Shown here in pieces: positions 61,165-64,000 of a DNA stretch of 64,000 nucleotides. Source of the stretch: Paratinospora sagittata (Eukaryota; Streptophyta; Magnoliopsida; Ranunculales; Menispermaceae); NCBI GenBank assembly GCA_035771175.1, contig CM069589.1, forward strand, positions 26,802,201 to 26,866,200, read 5' to 3'. A model generated the notes under the pieces. It was not told where the DNA came from. It ran no database searches and was given only the letters and a program-made list of their open reading frames with translations. Position numbers and translations under genes: made by a program. Each line of letters opens with the position of its first letter. Positions within the stretch are counted from its first letter, which is position 1.

Positions 61165-63831
61165 GTGTGCATTCACTCAAATTGGTGTCCGGAAGAAAAC
61201 GTTATGGCTATTTTAATGTTTGTTACCCATTGACCACTGTACTTGTGAATCTAATCCGCAATCAAAATCAAAAAGCCTTAGCCATTTCTTTGGAAGTATG
61301 ATTTGAGTTATTCAGAAGGCTTTTAAAATATCGTTTCTTCCTCTTTTCAACGCATTTTCAAATCACTCAAGCTGGAGTCAGGAATAAAATGTTATGGCTA
61401 TTTGAATATTTTATCCCAATCAATCAACTTACATATCGACCAAATCGTGAGGAAATCTTCAGAAAGCCATAACTTTTTATCCCGACTTTGATTTGAAGGA
61501 TTGAAAAAGAATTGAAAATGCCTTTTCTTCCCATTTCTAACGCATGTTCAATCAGACAAATTGGAGTCAGAATGAAAACGTTATGGTTATTTTAAAGTTT
61601 CACACCGATCATTCAATTACTTCTCGTATGAATCGATAAGAAAAATTCAAATAGACTTACAGTTTAATCCTGACACTGATATGAGTTAATAAAAAGGCGT
61701 TGAAAATATTGTTTCTTCTTCTTTCCAAGGAATGTGCATTCACTCAAATTGGTGTCCAGAAGAAAACGTTATGGCTATTTTAATGTTTGTTACACATTGA
61801 CCACCGTACTTGTGAATCTAATCAGCAATCAAAATCAAAAAGCCTTAGCCATTTCTTTGGAAGTATGATTTGAGTTATTCAGAAGGCTTTTAAAATATCG
61901 TTTCTTCCTCTTTTCGACGCATTTTCAATCACTCAAACTGGAGTCAGGAATAAAATGTTATGGCTATTTGAATATTTTATCCCGATCAATCAACTTACAT
62001 ATCGACCAAATCGTGAAGAAATCTTCAAAAAGCCATAACTTTTTATCCCGACTTTGATTTGAAGGAGTGAAAAAGAATTGAAAATGCCTTTTCTTCCCAT
62101 TTCTAACGCATGTTCAATCAGACAAATTGGAGTAGGAATGAAAATGTTATGGTTATTTTAAAGTTTCACACCGATCATTCAATTACTTCTCGTATGAATC
62201 GATAAGAAAAATTCAAATAGACTTACAGTTAAATCCTGACACTGATATGAGTTAATAAAAAGGCGTTGAAAATATTGTTTCTTCTTCTTTCCAAGGAATG
62301 TGCAATCACTCAAATTGGAGTCCGGAAGAAAACGTTATGCCTATTTTAATGTTTGTTGCCCATTGACCACCATACTTGTGAATCTAATCAGCAATCAAAA
62401 TCAAAAAGCCTTAGCCATTTCTTTGGAAGTATGATATGAGTTATTCGAAAGACGTTTAAAATATCGTTTCTTCCTCTTTTCAAAGCATTTTTAATCACTC
62501 AAACTGGAGTCAGGAATAAAATGTTATGGCTACTTGAATATTTTATCCCGATCAATCAACTTACATATCGACCAAATCGTGAAGAAATGTTCAAAAAGCC
62601 ATAACTTTTTATCCCGACTTTGATTTGAAGGGGTGAAAAAGAATTGAAAATGCCTTTTCTTCCCATTTCTAACGCATGTTCAATCAGACAAATTGGAGTC
62701 AGAATGAAAATGTTATGGTTATTTTAAAGTTTCACACCGATCATTCAATTACTTCTCGTATGAATCGATAAGAAAAATTCAAATAGACTTACAGTTAAAT
62801 CCTGACACTGATATGAGTTAATAAAAAGGCGTTGAAAATATTGTTTCTTCTTCTTTCCAAGGAATGTGCAATCACTCAAATTGGAGTCCGGAAGAAAACG
62901 TTATGGCTATTTTAATGTTTGTTACCCATTGACCACAGTACTTGTGAATCTAATCAGCAATCAAAATCAAAAAGCCTTAGCCATTTCTTTGGAAGTATGA
63001 TTTGAGTTCTTCGAAAGACGTTTAAAATATCGTTTCTTCCTCTTTTCAAAGCATTTTTAATCACTCAAACTGGAGTCAGGAATAAAATCTTATGGCTATT
63101 TGAATATTTTACCCCGATCAATCAACTTACTTATCGGCCAAATCGTGAAGAAATGTTCAAAAAGCCATAACTTTTTATCCCGACTTTGATTTCATGGAGT
63201 GAAAAAGAATTGAAAATGCCTTTTCTTCCAATTTCTAACGCATGTTCAATCAGACAAATTGGTGTCAGAATGAAAACGTTATGGTTATTTTAAAGTTTCA
63301 CACCGATCATTCAATTACTTCTCGTATGAATCGATAAGAAAAATTCAAATAGACTTACAGTTTAATCCTGACACTGATATGAGTTAATAAAAAGGCGTTG
63401 AAAATATTGTTTCTTCTTCTTTCCAAGGAATGTGCATTCACTCAAATTGGTGTCCAGAAGAAAACGTTATGGCTATTTTAATGTTTGTTACCCATTGACC
63501 ACCGTACTTGTGAATCTAATCAGCAATCAAAATCAAAAAGCCTTAGCCATTTCTTTGGAAGTATGATTTGAGTTATTCAGAAGGCTTTTAAAATATCGTT
63601 TCTTCCTCTTTTCAACGCATTTTCAATCACTCAAACTGGAGTCAGGAATAAAATGTTATGGCTATTTGAATATTTTATCCCGATCAATCAACTTACATAT
63701 CGACCAAATCGTGAAGAAATCTTCAAAAAGCCATAACTTTTTATCCCGACTTTGATTTGAAGGAGTGAAAAAGAATTGAAAATGCCTTTTCTTCCCATTT
63801 CTAACGCATGTTCAATCAGACAAATTGGAGT
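61165..63831 (+). repeat. Segment Q, second full copy
   Basis: Matches 54,939-57,605 at +6,226 with the same rare markers: CCAAGGAGTGTGC near 61,159, CAAATCACTCAAGCTGG near 61,359, CTTCAGAAAGCC near 61,458, TTACACATTG near 61,790, TTTTCGACGC near 61,911, GGAGTAGGAATG near 62,129 and AAATCTTATGG near 63,086. The A monomer equivalent to the patched one carries the local, unpatched variant set (CAATCACTC, ATGCCT, GTTGCCC, CCACCATAC). The match ends at GGAGTCACAATG (63,832), where segment P variants resume. Confidence 0.86.
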
Positions 63832-64000
63832 CACAATGAAAACGTATGGTTATTTTAAAGTTTCACACAGATCATTCAATTACTTCTCGTATGAATCGAT
63901 AAGAAAAATTCAAATAGACTTACAGTTTAATCCTGACACTGATATGAGTTAATAAAAAGGCGTTGAAAATATTGTTTCTTCTTTTTTCCAAGGAATGTGC
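63090..64000 (+). repeat. Segment P, third copy, cut by the window end
   Basis: The last 0.9 kb match the second copy of P at +4,528 (eight trimers): TCGGCCAAATCG near 63,134, GTCACAATGAAAACGTATGG near 63,832, TCACACAGATC near 63,864 and TTCTTTTTTCC near 63,979. The window ends 47 bases into an A monomer that starts at 63,954. The array therefore continues beyond the right edge, as it does beyond the left edge, where the window opens one base into a B monomer. Confidence 0.85.

Larger units (their letters stand above)
1..64000 (+). repeat. Satellite DNA array, ~189-bp monomers in 566-bp trimers, filling the window
   Basis: Every base falls in a head-to-tail satellite array. Landmarks such as the GGCGTTGAAAAT at the start of A monomers recur at 384, 950, 1516, 2082 and 2648, exactly 566 bp apart, and the spacing holds to 63,961 once one 195-bp slip and small indels are allowed for. 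By my count there are 340 monomers, including the clipped ones at the edges. All lie in the same orientation, with no inversion, transposon or unique insertion seen. The likely role is structural: centromeric or pericentromeric heterochromatin, with a monomer length close to one nucleosome plus linker. That role is inferred from architecture only. No gene, tRNA, rRNA or other RNA gene was found in any stretch of the window. Confidence 0.97.

Noticed and set aside
1..64000. CRISPR array
   Set aside because: The repeats abut each other with no unique spacers, and the monomers are about 189 bp, far longer than CRISPR repeats.
1..64000. rDNA intergenic spacer subrepeats
   Set aside because: No rRNA gene sequence occurs in 64 kb, whereas a spacer would be broken by rRNA genes every few to tens of kilobases.
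1..64000. CENP-B box or telomere repeats
   Set aside because: I looked for the mammalian CENP-B box pattern and for TTTAGGG or TTAGGG runs on both strands and saw none. TATCGTTTCTTCC and AAAAACCCATAAC are only superficially similar.

Overview
The whole 64-kb window is one uninterrupted tandem satellite array. I find no protein-coding gene, RNA gene, transposable element, CRISPR array or unique flanking sequence. The basic monomer is about 189 bp and AT-rich (67 G+C of 189, about 35%, by hand count in one monomer). Three diverged monomer types, here called A, B and C, follow one another head to tail on the same strand as a 189+189+188 = 566-bp trimer. From the first full A (377) to the partial A at the right edge (63,954), the length equals 112 trimers plus 195 bp, minus a net 10 bp of small indels that I could place one by one. 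The 195 bp come from a single register slip near 24,045.

This architecture (nucleosome-scale monomers, higher-order repeats, tens of kilobases with no insertion) is that of a eukaryotic centromeric or pericentromeric satellite. The best conserved part of the monomer (TGGAGTC ... GTTATGGCTATTT) reminds me of centromere-type satellites of eudicot plants such as the soybean CentGm family. That is recollection, not a search result, so a flowering plant is my best guess but not proven. With no unique sequence in the window, neither chromosome nor centromere activity can be settled from it.

Above the trimer there are local amplifications whose offsets are almost all whole multiples of 566 bp, give or take small indels. 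They are: 1-7.2 kb, alternating 1,132-bp double trimers with local 2,264- and 1,131-bp duplications; 7.0-17.5 kb, a block duplicated at offset 3,963, with a 1,698-bp tandem duplication nested in the second copy; 17.5-23.1 kb, a third copy of that block overlapping a 2,264-bp tandem duplication; 23.1-25.4 kb, a transition between two variant families that contains the register slip; 25.4-35.6 kb, a mosaic of recurring variants; 35.6-44.2 kb, three near-identical copies of a 2,828-bp (15-monomer) unit; 46.0-51.2 kb, three copies of a 1,698-bp (9-monomer) unit; and 51.2-64.0 kb, segments P and Q shuffled at offsets of 1,698, 3,962, 4,528, 5,660 and 6,226 bp.

The array looks shaped by repeated unequal exchange kept in trimer register, with short conversion-like patches (best case 56,049-56,146) and one out-of-register junction at a 5-bp microhomology. 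The few short open frames (61-83 codons) are chance openings of satellite sequence by single substitutions that remove stops, and I do not annotate them as genes.
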